Shown: one piece after another, positions 1 to 12,931 of the stretch
Position numbering within the stretch: the stretch's first letter is position 1
Layout: each line of letters begins with the position of its first letter
Assembly (NCBI GenBank): GCA_033782935.1
Contig: JAWQEG010000488.1
Coordinates: 1,550,001 to 1,614,000 of the forward strand
DNA from: Petrolisthes cinctipes
Lineage: Eukaryota; Arthropoda; Malacostraca; Decapoda; Porcellanidae
Reading direction: 5' to 3'
Length of the DNA stretch: 64,000 nt
Translations under genes and position numbers: made by a program
The notes under the pieces: generated by a model
Told to the model about the DNA's origin: nothing
Database searches by the model: none
Seen by the model: only the letters and a program-made list of their open reading frames with translations

Positions 1-508
1 AGTAGGCATGTACAGATACCTTCTGGGACCTCTAAATATCGAATTTTCGGGTGTTTTGGAACTGAATTTGAGATATCGATTTTTTGGCACCTAAAATGTC
101 GATTTTTAGCATGTTTTTAGCCTATATTTTGAAAATATTCTAGCACTGTGTAGGCATGTACAGATTGCTTCTGGGACCCCAAAATATTGAATTTTCGGGT
201 GTTTTGAGCCTGAATTTGAGATATAAACGGGTACAGAAGATACATGCACATATTGACTTTGGGCATTTAAAATATCGATTTTCAGAATTTTTTTGGCCTG
301 TATTTTGAAAATACTCTAACACTGAGTAGGCATGTACAGATTGCTTCTGGGACCCCAAAATATTGAATTTTCGGGTGTTTTGAGCCTGAATTTGAGATAT
401 AAACGGGTACTGAAGATGCATGCAGATATCGACTTTTGTGCACCTAAAAGATTGATTTTCAGTATGTTTTGAGCATGTATTTTGAAAATACTCTAACACG
501 GAGTAGGC

Positions 509-1158
509 ATGTACAGATCGCTTCTGGAACCCCTAAATATCGAATTTTCGGGTGTTTTGGGACTGAATTTGAGATATCGACTTTTTGGCACCTAAAAGAT
601 CGATTTTTAGCATATTTTTAGCCTATATTTTGAAAATATTCTAGCACTGAGTAGGCATGTACAGATTGCTTCTGGGACCCCAAAATATTGAATTTTCGGG
701 TGTTTTGAGCCTGAATTTGAGATATAAACGGGTTCTGAAGATGCATACACATATCGACATTTGTGCACCTGAAAGATCGATTTTCAGTATGTTTTGAGCA
801 TGTATTTTGAAAATACTCTAACACGGAGTAGGCATGTACAGATACCTTCTGGGACCTCTAAATATCGAATTTTCGGGTATTTTGGGACTGAATTTGAGAT
901 ATCGATTTTTTGGCACCTAAAATGTCGATTTTTAGCATGTTTTTAGCCTATATTTTGAAAATATTCTAGCACTGTGTAGGCATGTACAGATTGCTTCTGG
1001 GACCCCAAAATATTGAATTTTCGGGTGTTTTGAGCCTGAATTTGAGATATAAACGGGTACTGAAGATGCATGCACATATCGACTTATCTGCACCTAAAAG
1101 ATCGATTTTCAGTATGTTTTGAGCATGTATTTTGAAAATACTCTAACACGGAGTAGGC
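509..1158. repeat. Two consecutive A-C dimers lacking monomer B (2 x 325 bp)
   Basis: Monomer starts fall at 509, 657, 834, 982 and 1159, giving spacings of 148, 177, 148 and 177. The 176-bp B monomer expected between A and C is absent twice in a row. This fits loss of one full monomer from the 501-bp trimer by unequal exchange, followed by duplication of the resulting 325-bp dimer, or two separate losses. Confidence 0.85.
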
Positions 1159-3778
1159 ATGTACAGATCGCTTCTGGGACCCCTAAATATCGAATTTTCG
1201 GGTGTTTTGGGACTGAATTTGAGATATCGATTTTTTGACACCTAAAATGTCGATTTTTAGCATGTTTTTAGCCTATATTTTGAAAATATTCTAGCACTGT
1301 GTAGGCATGTACAGATTGCTTCTGGGACCCCAAAATATTGAATTTTCGGGTGTTTTGAGCCTGAATTTGAGACATAAACGGGTACAGAAAATACATGCAC
1401 ATATTGACTTTGGGCATCTAAAATATCGATTTTCAGCATGTTTTGGGCCTGTAATTTGAAAATACTCTAACACTGAGTAGGCATGTACAGATTGCTTCTG
1501 GGACCCCAAAATATTGAATTTTCGGGTGTTTTGAGCCTGAATTTGAGATATAAACGGGTACTGAAGATGCATGCACATATCGACTTTTGTGCAACTAAAA
1601 GATCGATTTTCAGTATGTTTTGAGCATGTATTTTGAAAATACTCTAACACGGAGTAGGCATGTACAGATCGCTTCTGGGACCCCTAAATATCGAATTTTC
1701 GGGTGTTTTGGGACTGAATTTGAGATATCGACTTTTTGGCACCTAAATGATCGATTTTTAGCATGTTTTTAGCCTATATTTTGAAAATATTCTAGCACTG
1801 AGTAGGCATGTACAGATTGCTTCTGGGACCCCTAAATATTGAATTTTCGGATGTTTTGAGCCTGAATTTGAGATATAAACGGGTACAGAAGATACATGCA
1901 CATATTGACTTTGGGCATCGAAAATATCGATTTTCAGCATGTTTTGGGCCTGTATTTTGAAAATACTCTAACAGTGAGTAGGCATGTACAGATTGCTTCT
2001 GGGACCCCAAAATATCGAATTTTCGGGTGTTTTGGGACTGAATTTGAGATATCGACTTTTTGGCACCTAAAAGATCGATTTTTAGCATGTTTTTAGCCTA
2101 TATTTTGAAAATATTCTAGCACTGTGTAGGCATGTACAGATTGCTTCTGGGACCCCAAAATATTGAATTTTCGGGTGTTTTGAGCCTGAATTTGAGATAT
2201 AAACGGGTACAGAAGATACATGCACATATTGACTTTGGGCACCAAAAATATCGATTTTCAGCATGTTTTGGGCCTGAATTTTGAAAATGCTCTAACACGG
2301 AGTAGGCATGTACAGATCGCTTCTGGGACCCCAAAATATCGAATTTTCGGGTGTTTAGGGCCAGAATTTGAGATATTAACGGGTACAGAAGATGCATGCA
2401 CATATCGACTTTTGGGCACCTAAAAGATCGATTTTCAGTATGTTTTTGGCCTGTATTTTGAAAATACTCTAACACGGAGTAGGCATGTACAGATCGCTTC
2501 TGGGACCCATAAATATCGAATTTTCGGGTGTTTTGGGACTGAATTTGAGATATCGACTTTTTGGCACCTAAAAGATCGATTTTTAACATGTTTTTAGCCT
2601 ATATTTTGAAAATATTCTAGCACTGAGTAGACATGTACAGATTGCTTCTGGGACCCCAAAATATTGAATTTTCGGATGTTTTGAGCCTGAATTTGAGATA
2701 TAAACGGGTACAGAAGATACATGCACATATTGACTTTGGGCATCTAAAATATCGATTTCCAGCATGTTTTGGGCCTGTATTTTGAAAATACTCTAACACG
2801 GAGTTGCCATGTACAGATACCTTCTGGGACCTCTAAATATCGAATTTTCGGGTGTTTTGGGACTGAATTTGATATATCGATTTTTTGGCACCTAAAATGT
2901 CGATTTTTAGCATGTTTTTAGCCTATATTTTGAAAATATTCTAGCACTGTGTAGGCATGTACAGATTGCTTCTGGGATCCCAAAATATTGAATTTTCGGG
3001 TGTTTTGAGCCTGAATTTGAGATATAAACGGGTACAGAAGATACATGCACATATTGACTTTGGGCATCTAAAATATCGATTTTCAGCATGTTTTGGGCCT
3101 GTATTTTGAAAATACTCTAACACTGAGTAGGCATGTACAGATTGCTTCTGGGACCCCAAAATATTGAATTTTCGGGTGATTTGAGCCTGAATTTGAGATA
3201 TAAACGGGTACTGAAGATGCATGCACATATCGACTTTTGTGCACCTAAAAGATCGATTTTCAGTATGTTTTGAGCATGTATTTTGAAAATACTCTAACAC
3301 GGAGTAGGCATGTACAGATCGCTTCTGGGACCCCTTAATATCGAATTTTCGGGTGTTTTGGGACTGAATTTGAGATATCGACTTTTTGGCACCTAAAAGA
3401 TCGATTTTTAGCATGTTTTTAGCCTATATTTTGAAAATATTCTAGCACAGAGTAGACATGTACAGATTGCTTCTGGGACCCCAAAATATTGAATTTTCGG
3501 GTGTTTTGAGCCTGAATTTGAGATATAAACGGGTACAGAAGATACATGCACATATTGACTTTGGGCACCAAAAATATCGATTTTCAGCATGTTTTGGGCC
3601 TGAATTTTGAAAATACTCTAACACGGAGTAGGCATGTACAGATCGCTTCTGGGACCCCAAAATATCGAATTTTCGGGTGTTTAGGGCCAGAATTTGAGAT
3701 ATAAACGGGTACAGAAGATGCATGCACATATCGACTTTTGGGCACCTAAAAGATCGATTTTCAGTATGTTTTTGGCCT

Positions 3779-3793
3779 GTATTTTGAAAATAC
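3779..3793. repeat. Perfect inverted repeat in the monomer, G.C outer pair
   Basis: GTATTTTGAAAATAC has two 7-bp arms around a single central base. It lies near the end of most full-length monomers of classes B and C. Versions with a different central base but intact arms occur, for example GTATTTTAAAAATAC at 25,197-25,211 and GTATTTTTAAAATAC at 31,483-31,497. The 18-bp deletion of the 158-bp class removes its centre and right arm. Confidence 0.9.
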
Positions 3794-3810
3794 TCTAACA
3801 CGGAGTAAGC

Positions 3811-3958
3811 ATGTACAGATACCTTCTGGGACCTCTAAATATCGAATTTTCGGGTGTTTTGGGACTGAATTTGAGATATCGATTTTTTGGCACCTAAAAT
3901 GTCGATTTTTAGCATGTTTTTAGCCTATATTTTGAAAATATTCTAGCACTGTGTAGGC
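3811..3958. repeat. Reference monomer A of block I, 148 bp, 29-bp deletion class
   Basis: First monomer of a typical 501-bp trimer. It reads GAGATATCGATTTTTTGG where full monomers read GAGATAT, then 29 further bases, then CGAC. The missing 29 bp lie between two ATAT copies, one of which is retained, so this looks like a deletion at a 4-bp direct repeat. The second half reads TTTTTAGCATGTTTTTAGCC, and the monomer ends with the perfect inverted repeat ATATTTTGAAAATAT. Class A monomers occur once in every trimer of block I. Confidence 0.92.
3927..3941. repeat. Perfect inverted repeat in the monomer, A.T outer pair
   Basis: ATATTTTGAAAATAT occupies the same place in class A monomers. Relative to the B and C form, both outer bases have changed (G to A on the left, C to T on the right), so the symmetry is kept. 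ATATTTTAAAAATAT at 49,063-49,077 is a further form with a changed centre. Other subfamilies break the symmetry (for example ATATTTTGAAAACAT in block III), so conservation is not universal. Confidence 0.9.
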
Positions 3959-4134
3959 ATGTACAGATTGCTTCTGGGACCCCAAAATATTGAATTTTCG
4001 GGTGTTTTGAGCCTAAATTTGAGATATAAACGGGTACAGAAGATACATGCACATATTGACTTTGGGCATCTAAAATATCGATTTTCAGCATGTTTTGGGC
4101 CTGTATTTTGAAAATACTCTAACACTGAGTAGGC
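3959..4134. repeat. Reference monomer B of block I, 176 bp
   Basis: Second monomer of the trimer and full length. It carries TATTGAATTTTCGG and CATATTGACTTTGGGCATC, so two of the ATCGA motifs have become ATTGA. It ends with GTATTTTGAAAATAC and CTCTAACACTGAGTAGG. Some trimers carry a variant B with GGGCACCAAAAATATCG instead of GGGCATCTAAAATATCG, which alternates in patches (for example 3.4-3.6, 4.9-5.1 and 6.4-7.1 kb). Confidence 0.92.
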
Positions 4135-4311
4135 ATGTACAGATTGCTTCTGGGACCCCAAAATATTGAATTTTCGGGTGTTTTGAGCCTGAATTTGAGA
4201 TATAAACGGGTACTGAAGATGCATACACATATCGACTTTTGTGCACCTAAAAGATCGATTTTCAGTATGTTTTGAGCATGTATTTTGAAAATACTCTAAC
4301 ACGGAGTAGGC
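4135..4311. repeat. Reference monomer C of block I, 177 bp
   Basis: Third monomer of the trimer and full length. It carries GGTACTGAAGATGCAT, CGACTTTTGTGCACC, an AAAAGATCGATTTTC box in place of AAAATATCGATTTTC, and TTTTGAGCATGTATTTTG, and ends in CTCTAACACGGAGTAGG. A variant C with GGGTGTTTAGGGCCAGAATT and TTTTTGGCCTGTATTTTG pairs with the variant B monomers, so block I contains two interleaved trimer haplotypes. Confidence 0.92.
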
Positions 4312-5319
4312 ATGTACAGAACGCTTCTGGGACCCCTAAATATCGAATTTTCGGGTGTTTTAGGACTGAATTTGAGATATCGACTTTTTGGCACCTAAAA
4401 GATCGATTTTTAGCATGTTTTTAGCCTATATTTTGAAAATATTCTAGCACTGTGTAGGCATGTACAGATTGCTTCTGGGACCCCAAAATATTGAATTTTC
4501 GGGTGTTTTGAGCCTGAATTTGAGATATAAACGGGTACAGAAGATACATGCACATATTGACTTTGGGCATCTAAAATATCGATTTTCAGCATGTTTTGGG
4601 CCTGTATTTTGAAAATACTCTAACACTGAGAATGCATGTACAGATTGCTTCTGGGACCCCAAAATATTGAATTTTCGGGTGTTTTGAGCCTGAATTTGAG
4701 ATATAAACGGGTACTGAAGATGCATACACATATCGACTTTTGTGCACCTAAAAGATCGATTTTCAGTATGTTTTGAGCATGTATTTTGAAAATACTCTAA
4801 CACGGAGTAGGCATGTACAGATCGCTTCTGGGACCCCTAAATATCGAATTTTCGGGTGTTTTGGGACTGAATTTGAGATATCGACTTTTTGGCACCTAAA
4901 AGATCGATTTTTAGCATGTTTTTAGCCTATATTTTGAAAATATTCTAGCACTGAGTAGGCATGTACAGATTGCTTCTGGGACCCCAAAATATTGAATTTT
5001 CGGGTGTTTTGAGCCTGAATTTGAGATATAAACGGGTACAGAAGATACATGCACATATTGACTTTGGGCACCAAAAATATCGATTTTCAGTATGTTTTGG
5101 GCCTGAATTTTGAAAATACTCTAACACGGAGTAGGCATGTACAGATCGCTTCTGGGACCCCAAAATATCGAATTTTCGGGTTTTTAGGGCCAGAATTTGA
5201 GATATAAACGGGTACTGAAGATGCATGCACATATCGACTTTTGTGCACCTAAAAGATCGATTTTCAGTATGTTTTGAGCATGTATTTTGAAAATACTCTA
5301 ACACGGAGTAGGCATGTAC

Positions 5320-6100
5320 AGATCGCTTCTGGAACCCCTAAATATCGAATTTTCGGGTGGTTTGGGACTGAATTTGAGATATCGACTTTTTGGCACCTAA
5401 AAGATCGATTTTTATCATATTTTTAGCCTATATTTTGAAAATATTCTAGCACTGAGTAGGCATGTACAGATTGCTTCTGGAACCCCAAAATATTGAATTT
5501 TCGGGTGTTTTGAGCCTGAATTTGAGATATAAACGGGTACAGAAGATACATCCACATATTGACTTTGGGCACCAAAAATATCGATTTTCAGCATGTTTTG
5601 GGTCTGAATTTTGAAAATACTCTAACACGGAGTAGGCATGTACAGATCGCTTCTAGGACCCCAAAATATCGAATTTTTGGGTGTTTAGGGCCAGAATTTG
5701 AGATATAAACGGGTACAGAAGATGCATGCACATATCGGCTTTTGGGCACCTAAAAGATCGATTTTCAGTATGTTTTTGGCCTGTATTTTGAAAATACTCT
5801 AACACGGAGTAGGCATGTACAGACACCTTCTGGGACCTCCAAATATCGAATTTTCGGGTGTTTTGGGACTGAATTTGAGATATCGATTTTTTGGCACCTA
5901 AAATGTCGATTTTTAGCATGTTTTTAGCCTATATTTTGAAAATATTCTAGCGCTGTGTAGGCATGTACAGATTGCTTCTGGGACCCCAAAATATTGAATT
6001 TTCGGGTGTTTTGAGCCTGAATTTGAGATATAAACGGGTACAGAAGATACATGCACATATTGACTTTGGGCATTTAAAATATCGATTTTCAGCATGTTTT
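5320..6100. repeat. Distant copy pair, first member (offset 6,831 bp)
   Basis: This segment shares rare variants with 12,151-12,931 at a constant offset of 6,831 bp: GGAACCCCTAAATATCG (5,331 and 12,162), TTTTGGGTCTGAATTTTG, CGAATTTTTGGGTGTTTAGG, and ACCTCCAAATATCG. The combination is not seen in other trimers, so the two are related by a longer-range exchange or by a larger HOR rather than by ordinary neighbour homogenisation. Edges are approximate. Confidence 0.72.
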
Positions 6101-7120
6101 GGGCCTGTATTTTGAAAATACTCTAACACGGAGTAGGCATGTACAGATTGCTTCTGGGACCCCAAAATATCGAATTTTCGGGTGTTTTGAGCCTGAATTT
6201 GAGATATAAACGGGTACTGAAGATGCATACACATATCGACTTTTGTGCACCTAAAAGATCGATTTTCCGTATGTTTTGAGCATGTATTTTGAAAATACTC
6301 TAACACGGAGTAGGCATGTACAGATCGCTTCTGGGACCCCTAAATATCGAATTTTCGGGTGTTTTGGGACTGAATTTGAGATATCGACTTTTTGGCACCT
6401 AAAAGATCGATTTTTAGCATGTTTTTAGCCTATATTTTGAAAATATTCTAGCACTGAGTAGGCATGTACAGATTGCTTCTGGGACCCCAAAATATTGAAT
6501 TTTCGGGTGTTTTGAGCCTGAATTTGAGATATAAACGGGTACAGAAGATACATGCACATATTGACTTTGGGCACCAAAAATATCGATTTTCAGCATGTTT
6601 TTGGCCTGAATTTTGAAAATACTCTAACACGGAGTAGGCATGTACAGATCGCTTCTGGGACCCCAAAATATCGAATTTTCGGGTGTTTTGAGCCTGAATT
6701 TGAGATATAAACGGGTACTGAAGATGCATACACATATCGACTTTTGGGCACCTAAAAGATCGATTTTCAGTATGTTTTGAGCATGTATTTTGAAAATACT
6801 CTAACACGGAGTAGGCATGTACAGAACGCTTCTGGGACCCCTAAATATCGAATTTTCGGGTGTTTTAGGACTGAATTTGAGATATCGACTTTTTGGCACC
6901 TAAAAGATCGATTTTTAGCATGTTTTTAGCCTATATTTTGAAAATATTCTAGCACTGAGTAGGCATGTACAGATTGCTTCTGGGACCCCAAAATATTGAA
7001 TTTTCGGATGTTTTGAGCCTGAATTTGAGATATAAACGGGTACAGAAGATACATGCACATATTGACTTTGGGCACCAAAAATATCGATTTTCAGCATGTT
7101 TTGGGCCTGAATTTTGAAAA

Positions 7121-9448
7121 TACTCTAACACGGAGTAGGCATGTACAGATCGCTTCTGGGACCCCAAAATATCGAATTTTCGGGTGTTTAGGGCCAGAAT
7201 TTGAGATATAAACGGGTACAGAAGATGCATGCACATATCGACTTTTGGGCACCTAAAAGATCGATTTTCAGTATGTTTTTGGCCTGTATTTTGAAAATAC
7301 TCTAACACGGAGTAGGCATGTACAGATACCTTCTGGGACCTCTAAATATCGAATTTTCGGGTGTTTTGGGACTGAATTTGAGATATCGATTTTTTGACAC
7401 CTAAAATGTCGATTTTTAGCATGTTTTTAGCCTATATTTTGAAAATATTCTAGCACTGTGTAGGCATGTACAGATTGCTTCTGGGACCCCAAAATATTGA
7501 ATTTTCGGGTGTTTTGAGCCTGAATTTGAGATATAAACGGGTACAGAAGATACATGCACATATTGACTTTGGGCATCTAAAATATCGATTTTCAGCATGT
7601 TTTGGGCCTGTATTTTGAAAATACTCTAACACTGAGTAGGCATGTACAGATTGCTTCTGGGACCCCAAAATATTGAATTTTCGGGTGTTTTGAGCCTGAA
7701 TTTGAGATATAAACTGGTACTGAAGATGCATACACATATCGACTTTTGTGCACCTAAAAGATTGATTTTCAGTATGTTTTGAGCATGTATTTTGAAAATA
7801 CTCTAACACGGAGTAGGCATGTACAGAACGCTTCTGGGACCCCTAAATATCGAATTTTCGGGTGTTTTAGGACTGAATTTGAGATATCGACTTTTTGGCA
7901 CCTAAAAGATCGATTTTTAGCATGTTTTTAGCCTATATTTTGAAAATATTCTAGCACTGAGTAGGCATGTACAGATTGCTTCTGGGACCCCAAAATATTG
8001 AATTTTCGGGTGTTTTGAGCCTGAATTTGAGATATAAACGGGTACAGAAGATACATGCACATATTGACTTTGGGCACAAAAAATATCGATTTTCAGCATG
8101 TTTTGGGCCTGAATTTTGAAAATACTCTAACACGGAGTAGGCATGTACAGATCGCTTCTGGGACCCCAAAATATCGAATTTTCGGGTGTTTAGGGCCAGA
8201 ATTTGAGATATAAACGGGTACAGAAGATGCATGCACATATCGACTTTTGGGCACCTAAAAGATCGATTTTCAGTATGTTTTTGGCCTGTATTTTGAAAAT
8301 ACTCTAACACGGAGTAGGCATGTACAGATACCTTCTGGGACCTCTAAATATCGAATTTTCGGGTGTTTTGGGACTGAATTTGAGATATCGATTTTTTGAC
8401 ACCTAAAATGTCGATTTTTAGCATGTTTTTAGCCTATATTTTGAAAATATTCTAGCACTGTGTAGGCATGTACAGATTGCTTCTGGGACCCCAAAATATT
8501 GAATTTTCGGGTGTTTTGAGCCTGAATTTGAGATATAAACGGGTACAGAAAATACATGCACATATTGACTTTGGGCATCTAAAATATCGATTTTCAGCAT
8601 GTTTTGGGCCTGTATTTTGAAAATACTCTAACACTGAGTAGGCATGTACAGATTGCTTCTGGGACCCCAAAATATTGAATTTTGGGGTGTTTTGAGCCTG
8701 AATTTGAGATATAAACGGGTACTGAAGATGCATGCACATATCGACTTTTGTGCACCTAAAAGATCGATTTTCAGTATGTTTCGAGCATGTATTTTGAAAA
8801 TACTCTAACACGGAGTAGGCATGTACAGATCGCTTCTGGGACCCCTAAATATCGAATTTTCGGGTGTTTTGGGACTGAATTTGAGATATCGACTTTTTGG
8901 CACCTAAATGATCGAATTTTAGCATGTTTTTAGCCTATATTTTGAAAATATTCTAGCACTAAGTAGGCATGTACAGATTGCTTCTGGGACCTCAAAATAT
9001 TGAATTTTCGGATGTTTTGAGCCTGAATTTGAGATATAAACGGGTACAGAAGATACATGCACATATTGACTTTGGGCATCTAAAATATCGATTTTCAGCA
9101 TGTTTTGGGCCTGTATTTTGAAAATATTCTAACAGTGAGAAGGCATGTACAGATTGCTTCTGGGACCCCAAAATATCGAATTTTCGGGTGTTTTGGGACT
9201 GAATTTGAGATATCGACTTTTTGGCACCTAAAAGATCGATTTTTAGCATGTTTTTAGCCTATATTTTGAAAATATTCTAGCACTGTGTAGGCATGTACAG
9301 ATTGCTTCTGGGACCCCAAAATATTGAATTTTCGGGTGTTTTGAGCCTGAATTTGAGATATAAACGGGTACAGAAGATACATGCACATATTGACTTTGGG
9401 CACCAAAAATATCGATTTTCAGCATGTTTTGGGCCTGAATTTTGAAAA
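7121..9448. repeat. 2,328-bp tandem duplication, copy 1
   Basis: Rare markers in this stretch recur 2,328 bp downstream: TTTTTTGACACCTAAAATG (7,390 and 9,718), AAACTGGTACTGAAG (7,712 and 10,040), and GTACAGAACGCTTCTGG (7,821 and 10,149). From about 8.64 kb the matching offset drops to 2,004 and then 1,998, because copy 2 has lost an A+B dimer and then 6 bp. The unit contains several trimers and so is a second-order repeat above the 501-bp HOR. Edges are approximate. Confidence 0.82.
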
Positions 9449-11452
9449 TGCTCTAACACGGAGTAGGCATGTACAGATCGCTTCTGGGACCCCAAAATAT
9501 CGAATTTTCGGGTGTTTAGGGCCAGAATTTGAGATATAAACGGGTACAGAAGATGCATGCACATATCGACTTTTGGGCACCTAAAAGATCGATTTTCAGT
9601 ATGTTTTTGGCCTGTATTTTGAAAATACTCTAACACGGAGTAGGCATGTACAGATACCTTCTGGGACCTCTAAATATCGAATTTTCGGGTGTTTTGGGAC
9701 TGAATTTGAGATATCGATTTTTTGACACCTAAAATGTCGATTTTTAGCATGTTTTTAGCCTATATTTGGAAAATATTCTAGCACTGTGTAGGCATGTACA
9801 GATTGCTTCTGGGACCCCAAAATATTGAATTTTCGGGTGTTTTGAGCCTGAATTTGAGATATAAACGGGTACAGAAGATACATGCACATATTGACTTTGG
9901 GCATCTAAAATATCGATTTTCAGCATGTTTTGGGCCTGTATTTTGAAAATACTCTAACACTGAGTAGGCATGTACAGATTGCTTCTGGGACCCCAAAATA
10001 TTGAATTTTCGGGTGTTTTGAGCCTGAATTTGAGATATAAACTGGTACTGAAGATGCATACACATATCGACTTTTGTGCACCTAAAAGATTGATTTTCAG
10101 TATGTTTTGAGCATGTATTTTGAAAATACTCTAACACGGAGTAGGCATGTACAGAACGCTTCTGGGACCCCTAAATATCGAATTTTCGGGTGTTTTAGGA
10201 CTGAATTTGAGATATCGACTTTTTGGCACCTAAAAGATCGATTTTTAGCATGTTTTTAGCCTATATTTTGAAAATATTCTAGCACTGAGTAGGCATGTAC
10301 AGATTGCTTCTGGGACCCCAAAATATTGAATTTTCGGGTGTTTTGAGCCTGAATTTGAGATATAAACGGGTACAGAAGATACATGCACATATTGACTTTG
10401 GGCACCAAAAATATCGATTTTCAGCATGTTTTGGGCCTGAATTTTGAAAATACTCTAACACGGAGTAGGCATGTACAGATCGCTTCTGGGACCCCAAAAT
10501 ATCGAATTTTCGGGTGTTTAGGGCCAGAATTTGAGATATAAACGGGTACAGAAGATGCATGCACATATCGACTTTTGGGCACCTAAAAGATCGATTTTCA
10601 GTATGTTTTTGGCCTGTATTTTGAAAATACTCTAACACGGAGTAGGCATGTACAGATTGCTTCTGGGACCCCAAAATATTGAATTTTCGGGTGTTTTGAG
10701 CCTGAATTTGAGATATAAACGGGTACTGAAGATGCATGCACATATCGACTTTTGTGCACCTAAAAGATCGATTTTCAGTATGTTTCGAGCATGTATTTTG
10801 AAAATACACGGAGTAGGCATGTACAGATCGCTTCTGGGACCCCTAAATATCGAATTTTCGGGTGTTTTGGGACTGAATTTGAGATATCGACTTTTTGGCA
10901 CCTAAATGATCGAATTTTAGCATGTTTTTAGCCTATATTTTGAAAATATTCTAGCACTAAGTAGGCATGTACAGATTGCTTCTGGGACCTCAAAATATTG
11001 AATTTTCGGATGTTTTGAGCCTGAATTTGAGATATAAACGGGTACAGAAGATACATGCACATATTGACTTTGGGCACCAAATATATCGATTTTCAGCATG
11101 TTTTGGGCCTGTATTTTGAAAATATTCTAACAGTGAGAAGGCATGTACAGATTGCTTCTGGGACCCCAAAATATCGAATTTTCGGGTGTTTTGGGACTGA
11201 ATTTGAGATATCGACTTTTTGGCACCTAAAAGATCGATTTTTAGCATGTTTTTAGCCTATATTTTGAAAATATTCTAGCACTGTGTAGGCATGTACAGAT
11301 TGCTTCTGGGACCCCAAAATATTGAATTTTCGGGTGTTTTGAGCCTGAATTTGAGATATAAACGGGTACAGAAGATACATGCACATATTGACTTTGGGCA
11401 CCAAAAATATCGATTTTCAGCATGTTTTGGGCCTGAATTTTGAAAATGCTCT
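9449..11452. repeat. 2,328-bp tandem duplication, copy 2, shortened by one dimer
   Basis: It matches copy 1 until about 10,635, then continues with sequence equivalent to 8,637 onward, so about 324 bp (two monomers) are missing. It also lost 6 bp at 10,801-10,812, where AAAATACTCTAACACGG has become AAAATACACGG. Shared markers include TTTCGAGCATG (8,780 and 10,784), CCTAAATGATCGAATTTTAG, and CTAACAGTGAGAAGG. A further short stretch of the same sequence continues to about 11,716. Confidence 0.82.
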
Positions 11453-12150
11453 AACACGGAGTAGGCATGTACAGATCGCTTCTGGGACCCCAAAATATCG
11501 AATTTTCGGGTGTTTAGGGCCAGAATTTGAGATATAAACGGGTACAGAAGATGCATGCACATATCGACTTTTGGGCACCTAAAAGATCGATTTTCAGTAT
11601 GTTTTTGGCCTGTATTTTGAAAATACTCTAACACGGAGTAGGCATGTACAGATACCTTCTGGGACCTCTAAATATCGAATTTTCGGGTGTTTTGGGACTG
11701 AATTTGAGATATCGATTTTTTGGCACATAAAATGTCGATTTTTAGCATGTTTTTAGCCTATATTTTGAAAATATTCTAGCACTGTATAGGCATGTACAGA
11801 TTGCTTCTGGGACCCCAAAATATTGAATTTTCGGGTGTTTTGAGCCTGAATTTGAGATATAAACGGGTACAGAAGATACATGCACATATTGACTTTGGGC
11901 ATCTAAAATATCGATTTTCAGCATGTTTTGGGCCTGTATTTTGAAAATACTCTAACACTGAGTAGGCATGTACAGATTGCTTCTGGGACCCCAAAATATT
12001 GAATTTTTGGGTGTTTTGAGCCTGAATTTGAGATATAAACGGGTACTGAAGATGCATGCACATATCGACTTTTGTGCACCTAAAAGATCGATTTTCAGTA
12101 TGTTTTGAGCATGTATTTTGAAAATACTCTAACACGGAGTAGGCATGTAC

Positions 12151-12931
12151 AGATCGCTTCTGGAACCCCTAAATATCGAATTTTCGGGTGTTTTGGGACT
12201 GAATTTGAGAAATCGACTTTTTGGCACCTAAAAGATCGATTTTTAGCTTATTTTTAGCCTATATTTTGAAAATATTCTAGCACTGAGTAGGCATGTACAG
12301 ATTGCTTCTGGGACCCCAAAATATTGAATTTTCGGGTGTTTTGAGCCTGAATTTGAGATATAAACGGGTACAGAAGATACATGCACATATTGACTTTGGG
12401 CACCAAAAATATCGATTTTCAGCATGTTTTGGGTCTGAATTTTGAAAATACTCTAACACGGAGTAGGCATGTACAGATCGCTTCTGGGACCCCAAAATAT
12501 CGAATTTTTGGGTGTTTAGGGCCAGAATTTGAGATATAAACGGGTACAGAAGATGCATGCACATATCGACTTTTGGGCACCTAAAAGATCGATTTTCAGT
12601 ATGTTTTTGGCCTGTATTTTGAAAATACTCTAACACGGAGTAGGCATGTACAGATACCTTCTGGGACCTCCAAATATCGAATTTTCGGGTGTTTTGGGAC
12701 TGAATTTGAGATATCGATTTTTTGGCACCTAAAATGTCGATTTTTAGCATGTTTTTAGCCTATATTTTGAAAATATTCTAGCACTGTGTAGGCATGTACA
12801 GATTGCTTCTGGGACCCCAAAATATTGAATTTTCGGGTGTTTTGAGCCTGAATTTGAGATATAAACGGGTACAGAAGATACATGCACATATTGACTTTGG
12901 GCATCTAAAATATCGATTTTCAGCATGTTTT
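12151..12931. repeat. Distant copy pair, second member (offset 6,831 bp)
   Basis: Partner of 5,320-6,100, sharing the same set of rare substitutions in the same order. It differs privately at a few sites, such as GAGAAATCGAC near 12.2 kb and TTTTTAGCTTATTTTTAG at 12,240-12,260. Edges are approximate. Confidence 0.72.
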
